Positions 33,684-42,717 of a stretch of DNA of 64,000 nucleotides are shown here, in pieces. Source of the stretch: Candidatus Methanoperedens sp. (GTDB lineage Archaea > Halobacteriota > Methanosarcinia > Methanosarcinales > Methanoperedenaceae). A program made the translations under genes and the position numbers. A model generated the notes under the pieces. That model saw nothing but the letters and a program-made list of their open reading frames with translations, searched no databases and had not been told where the DNA came from. The stretch spans positions 1-64,000 of the forward strand of contig VEPM01000020.1 of assembly GCA_012026795.1 (NCBI GenBank). Reading direction: 5' to 3'. The first letter of the stretch is position 1, and every line of letters starts with the position of its first letter.

Positions 33684-34202
33684 TCACCATGTTTCCCGGT
33701 GAACAATCTTTTCCATCGCTATCCTTGGAGGCATAACTGGCTGCTCATCCGGATATCCAGCTGATATTATCGCAACAGGTAATGTTTTATCCGGTATTCC
33801 GAGAAGCTCGCTGACCGCATTTTCATCAAAAGCGCCGATCCAGCACGTGCCAAGGCCCATAGAGTAAGCCGTAAGAAGCATGTTCTCAATGCCCGCAGTA
33901 GCATCCTGTATCGCATAAAGTTCTCCCCTTGACCTGTATATCCGGGATGAGCGCTCAATATTTGCAATAACAACGATAACAACAGGCGCCTGCTCAATGA
34001 AAGACTGGCCAAGAGCCGCTTTTGTTAATTTTTGTTTTGTTATTTTGCTGGTAACTATTATGAAATCCCGTGCCTGCAGATTTCCCGCAGATGGCGCCAT
34101 CTGCGCGGCTTTGAGCAATTCCTCGATTATCTCTTCTCCAACAGCAAGGTCTTTGAATTTCCTGACCGACCTTCTCCCTTTGATAACTTCCATAAACTCC
34201 AT
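33684..34202 (-). CDS. Nitroreductase-family FMN oxidoreductase
   Basis: 172 residues, a compact nitroreductase. RRSVRKFKD near the N-terminus contacts FMN phosphate, followed by MAPSAGNLQARDFIIVTS, AIQDATAGIENMLLTAYSMGLGTCWIGAFDE and AIISAGYPDEQP. All are standard. GAGGAA lies before ATG 34202. Natural substrate unknown. Confidence 0.88.
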   Translation of the reverse strand: MEFMEVIKGRRSVRKFKDLAVGEEIIEELLKAAQMAPSAGNLQARDFIIVTSKITKQKLTKAALGQSFIEQAPVVIVVIANIERSSRIYRSRGELYAIQDATAGIENMLLTAYSMGLGTCWIGAFDENAVSELLGIPDKTLPVAIISAGYPDEQPVMPPRIAMEKIVHRETW

Positions 34203-34270
34203 GATATTTCCTCAGGATTAGAATGAACATGTACACAAATTATTTATCTTTTACTACTGTGTCTCCTGCA

Positions 34271-35041
34271 ATGGGAATTAAAGAAAACTCCATAAAGCAA
34301 TTCGGGAAACAGGCGAAAGCTTACTCAAAAGGCAATATTTTCGTGGATGGTTTCCATCTTTCAAAAATAGTTGAAATTACAGGAATAAAAGAGAATCAAA
34401 GTGTTCTGGATGTAGCCACAGGCTCAGGATTTCTCGCACTTGAATTTGCAAAAAAAACAAAAAATGTCACAGGTTGTGATATTACGCGCAATATGCTGCT
34501 TCATGCAAGGGAAAAGCAGAAAGATCCAGGACCCAATGTTGATTTCCTGCTTTGCGATGTAGAATCATTGCCTTTTCCGGATGGTACATTCGATATCGTT
34601 TCATGCAGGTTCGCTTTCCATCATTTTCCTGATCCGGGAAAAGCTTTACTTGAAATGAGGCGTGTCTGCCGAAAGAGCATAGTGCTTGTGGATGGCGTCT
34701 CACCGGAAGACCCTGAAAAAAGCAAATTCCATAATGAAATTGAAAAGATGCGCGATCCGTCACATGTTCGAATTAATTCATTGAGTGAAATAAAAAAGAT
34801 GTTCGAAGAAACAGGTACAGTTATCAAAGATATATCACACTGGGAAATCCCCCAGGATTTCGATGAATGGATAAGACGCGCGGGAACAGATGAAGAAACA
34901 ATTAAAAAAATCAGGCGTCTGATGACTGGAAGCCTTGCCAATGACAGTACTGGCCTTCACGTAAAAATTGAACAAGGAGAACTGGGATTTACATATGATA
35001 CTATCATTTTGATAGCAGATGCTATTTCTTTTTCTTCATAG
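34271..35041 (+). CDS. SAM-dependent methyltransferase, UbiE/MenG-like
   Basis: About 256 residues from ATG 34271 (MGIKENSIKQFGKQ); ATG 34223 is also in frame. The later start leaves room for a promoter from the divergent nitroreductase gene. The SAM motif I is VLDVATGSGFLALEFA, followed by LLCDVESLPFPDGTFDIVSCRFAFHHFPDP, typical of the UbiE/COQ5 group. A quinone-ring methylation role is possible in a menaquinone-using archaeon, but the family is broad. The 3' end overlaps the TPR gene by 20 bases. Confidence 0.82.
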   Translation: MGIKENSIKQFGKQAKAYSKGNIFVDGFHLSKIVEITGIKENQSVLDVATGSGFLALEFAKKTKNVTGCDITRNMLLHAREKQKDPGPNVDFLLCDVESLPFPDGTFDIVSCRFAFHHFPDPGKALLEMRRVCRKSIVLVDGVSPEDPEKSKFHNEIEKMRDPSHVRINSLSEIKKMFEETGTVIKDISHWEIPQDFDEWIRRAGTDEETIKKIRRLMTGSLANDSTGLHVKIEQGELGFTYDTIILIADAISFSS

Positions 35042-36338
35042 ATTTTTTTAGTGACTGAAGACAAAGTTCCAGCCCTTTTATTGCATTATTGCTTTGCGGA
35101 TTTAATTCATAAGCCAGTTGAAAAGCCTTAAAAGAATCCTTTGGGTTTCCTTTTTTATAAAGAATATTGCCTTTATTAATTAAAAAGACATGATCATCTG
35201 GAGTTATCTCAAGCGCTTTTTCATAACAGGTCAGGGCTTCATCGATTTTTCCAAGCCTTGCAAGTGCAAGTCCTTTGTTATTCCATGCAATGCTATTTTG
35301 CGCATCTGTTCTGATTGATATATCAAAGTAATCAATGGCCTGGATATATTTTCGTTTTGAGAAATATGAATTTCCCTTAACAAGGTAATCCTTTGATTCA
35401 GCAGAGATTTCATGATCTGTGATTTCTCTTTTTACTGGAACCACAGGTTCGGATACCTCTGCGCATTTAGTTTGATTTTCATTTTCAAGTTTTTCAATAA
35501 TAGGTTCATATAAGGGTTTAATTGGATTTTGAACCTTTATTGAGATTATATTTTCTAATTCATTCGATTTTTCATCTTTATTTTCAATAATATACTCGGA
35601 TAAAGTTTTAAACTCCCCCCCAACAACTGAGGCTTCAGTTTGTCCGTGCTCAATATCCGTATAAACCTGCATTTCTTCAAGCAGTTTTTCTTCACCGGGT
35701 ATGGATGAAGCTATCTTTTGTAAATCCGTTTGTTCACCATCCTTTCCCATTTTTGTGATGGCCAGCCCCTTATTACTCCATATTTTCTCAACTTTCGGGT
35801 TAATTTCAAGAGCTTTATCGTAAGATTCTAAAGCTTCGGGTAAACGATTGAGTTTAACGAGAGTTAATCCCCTGTTATTCCATACAGTCTCATCCCTGGA
35901 ATTTGCCTTTATTGATCTATCATAAGCCTGAAGTGCTCCTTCAAAGTCCCCGCTTTCAAATAATATATCCCCTTTGAGGCACCATGCTCCGGCATCCAGA
36001 GGCTTCTTTTCAAGTATCTTATCATAACATTCTATAGCTTCTTTTGTCAGCCCGAGATGGGCAAGTGCGATACCTTTATTGTATATCACTTCTTCGTCAT
36101 CCGGTTTAAGGTCAATTGCCTTATTATAACACGTTACAGCTTCTTCATATCTGGCAATACGTGCCATTGCAAGAGCCTTATTATTCCATACATCAGCCAT
36201 TCCCGGATTTATTTCAAGTGCTTTATCATAGCACTGGATGGCTTCTTGATACATTCCGCTTTCGACAAGAGTATTGCCTTTATTGACCCAGACAAAAGCA
36301 TCTGTGTATGCTTTATCCTCAGATATTTCTAGTACCAT
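35022..36338 (-). CDS. TPR-repeat protein
   Basis: 438 residues. Five to six TPR units fill about 9-205 (AFVWVNKGNTLVESGMYQEA, then repeated ALEINP/AIDLKP ends). A Glu/Lys/Asn-rich linker follows (about 205-320), then three more TPRs (about 320-425) and a poly-Lys tail. It is a soluble scaffold with no enzyme motif. Partner unknown. Confidence 0.88.
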   Translation of the reverse strand: MVLEISEDKAYTDAFVWVNKGNTLVESGMYQEAIQCYDKALEINPGMADVWNNKALAMARIARYEEAVTCYNKAIDLKPDDEEVIYNKGIALAHLGLTKEAIECYDKILEKKPLDAGAWCLKGDILFESGDFEGALQAYDRSIKANSRDETVWNNRGLTLVKLNRLPEALESYDKALEINPKVEKIWSNKGLAITKMGKDGEQTDLQKIASSIPGEEKLLEEMQVYTDIEHGQTEASVVGGEFKTLSEYIIENKDEKSNELENIISIKVQNPIKPLYEPIIEKLENENQTKCAEVSEPVVPVKREITDHEISAESKDYLVKGNSYFSKRKYIQAIDYFDISIRTDAQNSIAWNNKGLALARLGKIDEALTCYEKALEITPDDHVFLINKGNILYKKGNPKDSFKAFQLAYELNPQSNNAIKGLELCLQSLKKSMKKKK

Positions 36339-36465
36339 ATATCAGTCTCTTATATATATTGAGTTAATTAATATTGCTTATCCTATTTAATGTTTGTTTA
36401 CCTGGAGCAAAAATTTATCCGTAAAAGAGAGCTATTAACACTGAATCTAAAAGGCTGGGCACTAA

Positions 36466-37374
36466 ATGGAAATATTCTCAATTATACTGGTTGTTGTAGG
36501 TCTCATTATATTTGAGACCATCAGCAGCATCGACAATGCTGTAATTAACGCTGAAGTTCTTTCAACGATGTCGCAAAGAGCCAGGAAATGGTTCTTATTT
36601 TATGGATTGTTTTTTGCGGTTTTTGTTGTGAGGGGAATGCTTCCCTGGTTAATCGTATGGGCAACAAGCCCGTCACTCGGACCTGTCGGTGCGCTTACTG
36701 CAACCTTTAGTAATGATCCTGTGATCGCAAAGGTAATCGAGGAATCATCACCTTTCCTGCTTGTAGGGGGAGGCATTTTTCTCATTTTCCTGTTCTTTCA
36801 CTGGCTTTTCATTGAAGCTAAGAACTACGGCCTTCGCGGCGAGAGGTTTTTCCATAAACATGGTGTATGGTTCTTTGCTATAGTATCCATAATTCTCACA
36901 GTTGTAGTATGGTTCGCATTAAAGAAGAACCCGTTCATGGCCATGGGAGCCGTAGTTGGATCAACCGCGTTTTTCATTACTCATGGATTTAAACAGAATG
37001 CAGAGCTGCATGAAAAAGAACTCATTAGCGGAAGCAGCATGAGCGATTGGAGTAAGATACTGTACCTTGAGGTTATAGACGCAACATTCTCAATTGATGG
37101 GGTTGTGGGAGCATTTGCTTTCACATTGTCGGTTCCGCTTATCCTTATCGGGAACGGGATCGGGGCTTTTGTAGTCCGTGAGTTAACTGTCAGCAACATT
37201 GACAGGGTCAAAAGATATATTTACCTGAAAAACGGTGCAATGTACTCGATATTTTTCCTCGGGATCATAATGGTGCTTGACAGCTTCGGAGTTCACATAC
37301 AAGAATGGGTTTCGCCAGTGATCACGATAAGTGTGATAGGTTATTTCTTCTATAAATCCAGACAGTGCTTATAA
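36466..37374 (+). CDS. DUF475/TerC-like integral membrane protein
   Basis: 302 residues with about eight helices. IIFETISSIDNAVINAEVL near the N-terminus and YLEVIDATFSIDGVVGAFAF in the second half form the paired acidic motifs (SxDNA and SxDG) of the TerC/DUF475 group. These motifs are thought to bind metal, and the group is linked to metal export or metallation. Monocistronic; larC follows after 26 bases. Confidence 0.85.
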   Translation: MEIFSIILVVVGLIIFETISSIDNAVINAEVLSTMSQRARKWFLFYGLFFAVFVVRGMLPWLIVWATSPSLGPVGALTATFSNDPVIAKVIEESSPFLLVGGGIFLIFLFFHWLFIEAKNYGLRGERFFHKHGVWFFAIVSIILTVVVWFALKKNPFMAMGAVVGSTAFFITHGFKQNAELHEKELISGSSMSDWSKILYLEVIDATFSIDGVVGAFAFTLSVPLILIGNGIGAFVVRELTVSNIDRVKRYIYLKNGAMYSIFFLGIIMVLDSFGVHIQEWVSPVITISVIGYFFYKSRQCL

Positions 37375-37400
37375 ATCACAATGAGAATATAAGTTAAAAG

Positions 37401-38603
37401 ATGAAAACTATCATTTTTGATCCTTTCTGCGGCGCATCGGGCGACATGACAATAGCTGCTCTTATCGATCTTGGGGCAGATTCAGAAAAAATCAAAACAG
37501 CAATGGAGCTTGCAGCCAATGTTGAGGTCAAAATATCCAGATCGGACAAGAAAGGGATCTCTGCCTGTTCAGTCGAGGTTTCAACTAAAAAAGAAGGAAG
37601 CTCTACATTATCGGAAATCATTGCCAGGATAAAAGCCCTGGATATTCCTTCTATTGTTATCGCGGATGCAATTTCAATCTTTAATATTCTTGGAAAAGCT
37701 GAAGCAAAGATACATGGAACAACTCTTGAAAAACTGCATTTTCATGAACTGGGGCAGGAAGATGCGATTGCGGATATTATAGGGGCATGTACTGCATTCC
37801 ATAACCTGGGATTAAAAGATTATCGGATTTACTGCACACCTGTATCAGTTGGAATGGGATTTATTGAGTTCTCTCATGGGAAATTTCCCGTACCTGCGCC
37901 CGCCGCACTTGAGATTTTAAAAGAATATTCCCTGCCCTGGCAGACGGGGCCTGTAGACGGGGAATTGCTTACACCCACGGGAGCAGCCCTTCTTGCCCAT
38001 TTTGTAAATGAGAAGGGAATAATCCCGGTGATAAAAGCGCACAAAATAAGCTATGGTGCAGGAAGCAAAGACCGTAATGTCCCAAACGTGCTGCGAATTA
38101 TCGAAGGCGAGATAGATGACGCGCTTATTACGGATATGATCGAGATGCTTGAAACAAATGTGGATGATGTCACAGGCCAGGTGCTGGGGCATTTGATAGA
38201 AGAATTATTGACAGCAGGGGCAAGAGATGTCTCTATTATTCCCGCAACCATGAAAAAAGGGCGAAGCGGCCATATTATCCAGGTGATCTCAAAACCTGAG
38301 GATTCACCCGCCCTTGCAAGGAAGATCATCGAGGAAACAGGTTCTCTTGGCGTAAGGATAATACCAATAAAACACAGGTTGATCGCGCAAAGAGAAATGG
38401 ATAAAGTTTCAGTTATTCTAAATGACAAAGAGTATGAAATCGCAGTGAAAATTGCCAGGGATTTGAGGGGTGTTTTGCTGAATATATCCGCAGAATTCGA
38501 GGATTGCAAGAGGGTTTCAAAGGAATCAGGTATTCCTGTAAGGGATGTTATCCGGCTCACTGAGGAAGAGGCAAGGAAGAAGTTTTCCTCAGCGCCCGTT
38601 TAA
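37401..38603 (+). CDS. larC: LarC-like nickel insertion protein (DUF111)
   Basis: 400 residues, the normal size for LarC. The N-terminus FDPFCGASGDMTIAALIDLGA, LHFHELGQEDAIADIIGA, ELLTPTGAALL and the C-terminal LETNVDDVTGQVLG and EETGSLGVRI are family signatures. LarC inserts nickel into the pincer cofactor of lactate racemase; larB and larE are not in the window, so the archaeal role is uncertain. The 3' end overlaps the lipoate ligase gene by 47 bases. Confidence 0.9.
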   Translation: MKTIIFDPFCGASGDMTIAALIDLGADSEKIKTAMELAANVEVKISRSDKKGISACSVEVSTKKEGSSTLSEIIARIKALDIPSIVIADAISIFNILGKAEAKIHGTTLEKLHFHELGQEDAIADIIGACTAFHNLGLKDYRIYCTPVSVGMGFIEFSHGKFPVPAPAALEILKEYSLPWQTGPVDGELLTPTGAALLAHFVNEKGIIPVIKAHKISYGAGSKDRNVPNVLRIIEGEIDDALITDMIEMLETNVDDVTGQVLGHLIEELLTAGARDVSIIPATMKKGRSGHIIQVISKPEDSPALARKIIEETGSLGVRIIPIKHRLIAQREMDKVSVILNDKEYEIAVKIARDLRGVLLNISAEFEDCKRVSKESGIPVRDVIRLTEEEARKKFSSAPV

Positions 38604-39357
38604 TATCCATCCTGTATGTCCAGTTTTGGCTTTTATACTTCCCCAATAATTGATTTGCTGTATTGATCTCGTTTTCTGTTAGTATTCCCTGATATGTCCC
38701 TATGCCAAGCGCTGTTTCAAAACCTTCTCTCAAAGATTTTTTCACAATATCAATATCCGTTATTCCCATATCTTTCAGGGTTATCATCCCTTCACGCGCA
38801 GCGGCTACAGGGTAAAGGTTTTTGGTGGGATTCTTAAGTACCCTGTCCATAAGCCTGAAATCAAAATCCATAAGGAGACTTCCATTGACCAGCACTGCTC
38901 CGTCAAGACGTCCCTGTGCATTTCCTGAAATCTTTCGGCCTTTTGAATAAACAGCATTTCGTGAAGGTTCAATTTCACCTCTAATGCCAAGTGTAATCAA
39001 AGCGTTCACTACCCCTCCAAGTACTTTTTCATAAGCAGCCTGGATATCAGGAGGTATGATGTCGCCCTCTTTACCAATACAAGAGAAAAGTATCTGATTC
39101 TCATCGCAAAATCCGCATCCCCCTCCCAGGATTCTTCTTACTATCCCGATATTGTTTTCTATGCAATAAGCGGTATTTATTTCGTCTTCCACACATTGGT
39201 GATAACCAAGATATATTACCGGTGATCTCACGCGCCAGAAAAAGATAGTGTCCGGAGAAAGGCCAGAACCAACATGTTTTGCAATAGATTCAAACAGCGC
39301 TGCACTTTTAAAACCATCAATTTTATCAAGATCAATAAAACGCCATCTGTCTTTCAA
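38557..39357 (-). CDS. Lipoate/biotin-protein ligase family enzyme
   Basis: 266 residues. The LplA/LipB fold is marked by RRILGGGCGFCDENQILFS (RRxxGGG) and the catalytic lysine segment GRKISGNAQGRLDGAVLVNGSLL. It should activate lipoate or octanoate and attach it to a lipoyl domain such as GcvH. Its start overlaps the upstream methyltransferase stop by four bases; its end overlaps larC on the other strand. Confidence 0.85.
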   Translation of the reverse strand: MKDRWRFIDLDKIDGFKSAALFESIAKHVGSGLSPDTIFFWRVRSPVIYLGYHQCVEDEINTAYCIENNIGIVRRILGGGCGFCDENQILFSCIGKEGDIIPPDIQAAYEKVLGGVVNALITLGIRGEIEPSRNAVYSKGRKISGNAQGRLDGAVLVNGSLLMDFDFRLMDRVLKNPTKNLYPVAAAREGMITLKDMGITDIDIVKKSLREGFETALGIGTYQGILTENEINTANQLLGKYKSQNWTYRMDIKRALRKTSSLPLPQ

Positions 39358-40154
39358 TTTTTCCTTCCTGAAATTATGAAAAACCCGTTATTACTTCTTA
39401 ACCATTTCAACTGTGTCAAAAAAGACCTGAAATAGCCGATATCAGTATGAGGATATGACCCTATATATGAGATATTGTTCTTATCGAACCATCGGATCAC
39501 TTCAATGACCGAATGATAACTTTCATAAGGATTAGCATACTTATCAGCCGCATAAGCCTGTTCATGGATATTTTTAAATTTTCGCCCATATATTGACCTT
39601 TCAACAAACGACATCCTCCGGTCAATATCTTCTCCTGCGTTCAGTTTTATCCACATCCTTTTTGCCCTGTGAAGAAAACGCCCATACCTGTTATATAAAC
39701 CGATCGTTATTGTTCCTCCGGGTTTACAGAGATCTGCAAGCACCCGGAATCGCCCGTAAGGATCGTTTGTATGATGCAGCACCCCCATGCAGAAAATATG
39801 ATCAAACCTGTTCAGGGTCTTAAAATCCATGATATCACATCTGTTGAAATCTATCTTTAGATTGAAATCCTGTGCAAGTTTTTTTCCCTTTGCAAGTGAG
39901 GAACAACTCAGGTCTATTGAGGTTACTTTTGCCCCGCAATATGCAAAGTAACAGGACTTTTCCCCTGTTCCGCAGCCGGCATCAAGAATTTCTTTTCCTG
40001 ATAATGAAGATGGATCCAATCCTGCCGAGAAGAGTATTTTTGACATCACGTTGGCATGGAGTTTTTTTACAAGGTCGTTTTCATTGCGAATTGGAAGAGA
40101 GGGGTAGGGGTATTTCTCATACAATGAATTTACAGAGCATGCGATCTTGTCCAT
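39354..40154 (-). CDS. Class I SAM-dependent methyltransferase
   Basis: 266 residues. Motif I ILDAGCGTGEKSCYFA, then VTSIDLS, FNRCDIMDF and FCMGVLHHTNDPYGRF. The C-terminal half (about 150-260) is longer than in minimal methyltransferases and has aromatic and basic residues (YNRYGRFLHRAKRMWIKL). The N-terminus SLYEKYPYPSLP is shared with a group of archaeal and bacterial methyltransferases of unknown substrate. It is translationally coupled to the lipoate ligase. Confidence 0.82.
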   Translation of the reverse strand: MDKIACSVNSLYEKYPYPSLPIRNENDLVKKLHANVMSKILFSAGLDPSSLSGKEILDAGCGTGEKSCYFAYCGAKVTSIDLSCSSLAKGKKLAQDFNLKIDFNRCDIMDFKTLNRFDHIFCMGVLHHTNDPYGRFRVLADLCKPGGTITIGLYNRYGRFLHRAKRMWIKLNAGEDIDRRMSFVERSIYGRKFKNIHEQAYAADKYANPYESYHSVIEVIRWFDKNNISYIGSYPHTDIGYFRSFLTQLKWLRSNNGFFIISGRKN

Positions 40155-40225
40155 TAACCCAATGTTAGAATAAGAGGATTTATAGTTTGGCTCAATGGTT
40201 CAATAAAACACAACAAAAAAAAGAA

Positions 40226-40248
40226 AAGGGATTAGATTATAATCCCTT
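40226..40248 (-). terminator. Terminator of the S-layer gene
   Basis: AAGGGATTA (40226-40234) pairs with TAATCCCTT (40240-40248). On the minus strand the stem is followed by a T run (plus-strand A-rich 40205-40225), 13 bases after the stop codon. It is a strong intrinsic terminator. Confidence 0.7.
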
Positions 40249-40260
40249 CGGATTTTAAAT

Positions 40261-42330
40261 TTACTTTCTCTGTCTCAGTACGAGGTATGCTACTGCGAGC
40301 AAGCCTGCGACTGCGAATACTAACTCAAAGCCTGGCTCTGTTGGAGTTGTTGCGGCTGGTTTGGGAGTCTCTGCTACTCCTGTTTCAGCTGGTTTGGGTG
40401 TTGTCGGAACTACTGTGAGGGTTGCTGTCGCACCAGGTGTGGCTCTAACAGTTCCTCTTGGAGTTGTTACTGCCGTTCCTGTTGTAACTGTTGTTCCATT
40501 ACCGACCACGTAGTCAATCTTGGGGTAGAATCTCAAGGTGGAGCTGTTGTCAGCTATCTTGAATTTAAGTTCGCCCATGAGGGTTGTTTCCGAGTTGCTG
40601 CTCAAACTGACTGAGTTCTTGTTGGTCATGTTGATGGTACCGGTTGTGCCGCGTACTTCAAACACGCCATATTGATCTGCGGATTTGATCTCTTTGGCAG
40701 TGCTTTCATCTATGAGCCATGCATATTTGAACTGTACCATATCAGAAGTTGCGCCTGAGAAGATATTATCAACATATACTGTGAACAGGAGCGCATCTGA
40801 TTCGCCAAGGATTGTCTTTGTCTTATAGTAAACTGCTGGTTGTTTTCCGCTTGTTCCTGGTGCCTGAGCAATACCTTCATCAATTACGGCTCCATCTTTC
40901 TTTAATGTGAACCATGCCTGTCTCGGTGTTGTTCTTGCATCTATTGCATTGATGTTAATTTCATAACCTGCGCCAAGAGACCATGTTTCACCTGTTGTGA
41001 GTGTTCTCTTCTCTTCCTTGTCCATTTCTAACGCAAGTTTGGCGATCTTTGCAACATTAGTTGGGTTAACAGCTACCCATTTCTCAGCCTGCCAGCCAAC
41101 AACGCTGTAATTTGTTGCTCTGACACCTGAAGTATTTGTTACATATAGACCTTCCTTCTCATATACTTTGAAGTCAACAGGTACTATTCCTGTTCTGTAT
41201 CGAATTGTATCTTCTGGATTTGACCTGCCGGGTGCGGCCAAGAAATCTAACCGTTCTGTTGTCAGGTTATTTTTGAGGTCATAGTAGAAACCTGCAAATT
41301 TCTGGGAGTTCCATGAAGCAGCGGCTGTTCCATCGCCTTCATTCCATACAGCTCCTCTTACTTCATATGTTCCAGGGGCAGTATATTCCACAAATGGGTA
41401 GAATCTAAGGAAGCTTGAATTGTCAGCAACTCTAAATTTCAAATTTCCCATGAGGGTTGTGTCTGAGTTGCTGCTCAAGCTGACTGAGTTCTTGTTAGTC
41501 ATGTTGATGGTACCGGTTGTGCCGCGTACTTCAAACACGCCATATTGATCTGCAGATTTGATCTCTTTGGCAGTGCTTTCATCTATGAGCCATGCATATT
41601 TGAACTGTACCATATCAGAAGTTGCGCCTGAGAAGATATTATCAACATATACTGTGAACAGGAGCGCATCTGATTCGCCAAGGATTGTCTTTGTCTTATA
41701 GTAAACTGCTGGTTGTTTTCCGCTTGTTCCTGGTGCCTGAGCAATACCTTCATCAATTACGGCTCCATCTTTCTTTAATGTGAACCATGCCTGTCTCGGT
41801 GTTGTTCTTGCATCTATTGCATTGATGTTAATTTCATAACCTGCGCCAAGAGACCATGTTTCACCTGTTGTGAGTGTTCTCTTCTCTTCCTTGTCCATTT
41901 CTAACGCAAGTTTGGCGATCTTTGCAACATTAGTTGGGTTAACAGCTACCCATTTCTCAGCCTGCCAGCCAACAACGCTGTAATTTGTTGCTCTGACACC
42001 TGAAGTATTTGTTACATATAGACCTTCCTTCTCATATACTTTGAAGTCAACAGGTACTATTCCTGTTCTGTATCGAATTGTATCTTCTGGATTTGACCTG
42101 TCGGGTGCGGCCAGGAAATCTAACCGTTCTGTTGTCAGGTTATTTTTGAGGTCATAGTAGAAACCTGCAAATTTCTGGGAATTCCATGAAGCATCTGTAA
42201 GGTTATCACCCTGATTCCATACAGACCCACGTACTTCAACTTTTGTTGCCTGTACTGCTGCACTTACAGGAAATGCTACTACTAATAGCATAAACACTGC
42301 TAATACAACAGCTAATATTTTTTTCGTCAT
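40261..42330 (-). CDS. S-layer protein with two S-layer domains and PGF-CTERM anchor
   Basis: 689 residues. There is a signal peptide (about 1-25, ILAVVLAVFMLLVVAFPVSA), then two nearly identical S-layer domains of the Methanosarcina type (about 30-320 and 321-605). A Thr/Pro-rich stalk (about 605-660) and a final PGFELVFAVAGLLAVAYLVLRQRK follow: the PGF-CTERM signal that archaeosortase A processes for lipid attachment. Each domain has FAGFYYDLKNNLTTERLDFL and WSLGAGYEININAIDA. This is probably the main cell-envelope lattice protein. The two domain-coding repeats are about 99% identical in DNA over some 750 bp. Confidence 0.93.
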   Translation of the reverse strand: MTKKILAVVLAVFMLLVVAFPVSAAVQATKVEVRGSVWNQGDNLTDASWNSQKFAGFYYDLKNNLTTERLDFLAAPDRSNPEDTIRYRTGIVPVDFKVYEKEGLYVTNTSGVRATNYSVVGWQAEKWVAVNPTNVAKIAKLALEMDKEEKRTLTTGETWSLGAGYEININAIDARTTPRQAWFTLKKDGAVIDEGIAQAPGTSGKQPAVYYKTKTILGESDALLFTVYVDNIFSGATSDMVQFKYAWLIDESTAKEIKSADQYGVFEVRGTTGTINMTNKNSVSLSSNSDTTLMGNLKFRVADNSSFLRFYPFVEYTAPGTYEVRGAVWNEGDGTAAASWNSQKFAGFYYDLKNNLTTERLDFLAAPGRSNPEDTIRYRTGIVPVDFKVYEKEGLYVTNTSGVRATNYSVVGWQAEKWVAVNPTNVAKIAKLALEMDKEEKRTLTTGETWSLGAGYEININAIDARTTPRQAWFTLKKDGAVIDEGIAQAPGTSGKQPAVYYKTKTILGESDALLFTVYVDNIFSGATSDMVQFKYAWLIDESTAKEIKSADQYGVFEVRGTTGTINMTNKNSVSLSSNSETTLMGELKFKIADNSSTLRFYPKIDYVVGNGTTVTTGTAVTTPRGTVRATPGATATLTVVPTTPKPAETGVAETPKPAATTPTEPGFELVFAVAGLLAVAYLVLRQRK
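40576..42196. repeat. Near-identical 0.75-kb internal repeat in the S-layer gene
   Basis: Positions 40576-41323 and 41449-42196 match base for base apart from a handful of substitutions, with a spacing of 873 bp (291 codons). The intervening and outer parts of the two domains are more diverged. This pattern suggests recent gene conversion or duplication within the gene. Confidence 0.88.
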
Positions 42331-42717
42331 TATTTCTTTACCTCCATATCATATATGGTTTAATTATTTTGTTCTCCTTCGAGATATGCCGATTTAACGG
42401 CAAGGAGTGATTGTTATCAAAGGCTGAATTTTCATTCAGCCGCCATCGCTAAACCGCCAATATCAGGACAGCCTGTTTAATGGCTATCATAAAAGGCGAT
42501 TTCATCACCCTCTATTTAATCCCATCATGGATTACATCCGATTATAGTCAGTACCCTTTTAAATCTTTTGTGGTCAAAACATGCATGCATGGGCGCAATT
42601 GACGATTAAGACTTCACTTATTGTCGATTTAATTCCTTAAGAGAGATCATATATTCCTGGATTTGCAATATGAAAAAAATCCTGTTTCCCGCTATCCCTT
42701 TTGTCATACTGACGAAA
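42331..42717 (-). promoter_or_regulatory. Upstream region of the S-layer gene (387 bp)
   Basis: No gene is seen. On the minus strand a TTTAAAAG box near 42560 could drive transcription from about 42530, giving a leader of about 200 nt before the S-layer ATG. Short CATGCATGCATG (42579-42591 region) lies just upstream. GGAGG precedes the ATG. The leader has short inverted repeats (e.g. around 42420-42440) but no strong riboswitch match. Confidence 0.45.

Noticed and set aside
40576-42196. CRISPR array or insertion sequence as explanation of the repeat
   Set aside because: There are only two long copies within one coding frame, matching two protein domains.
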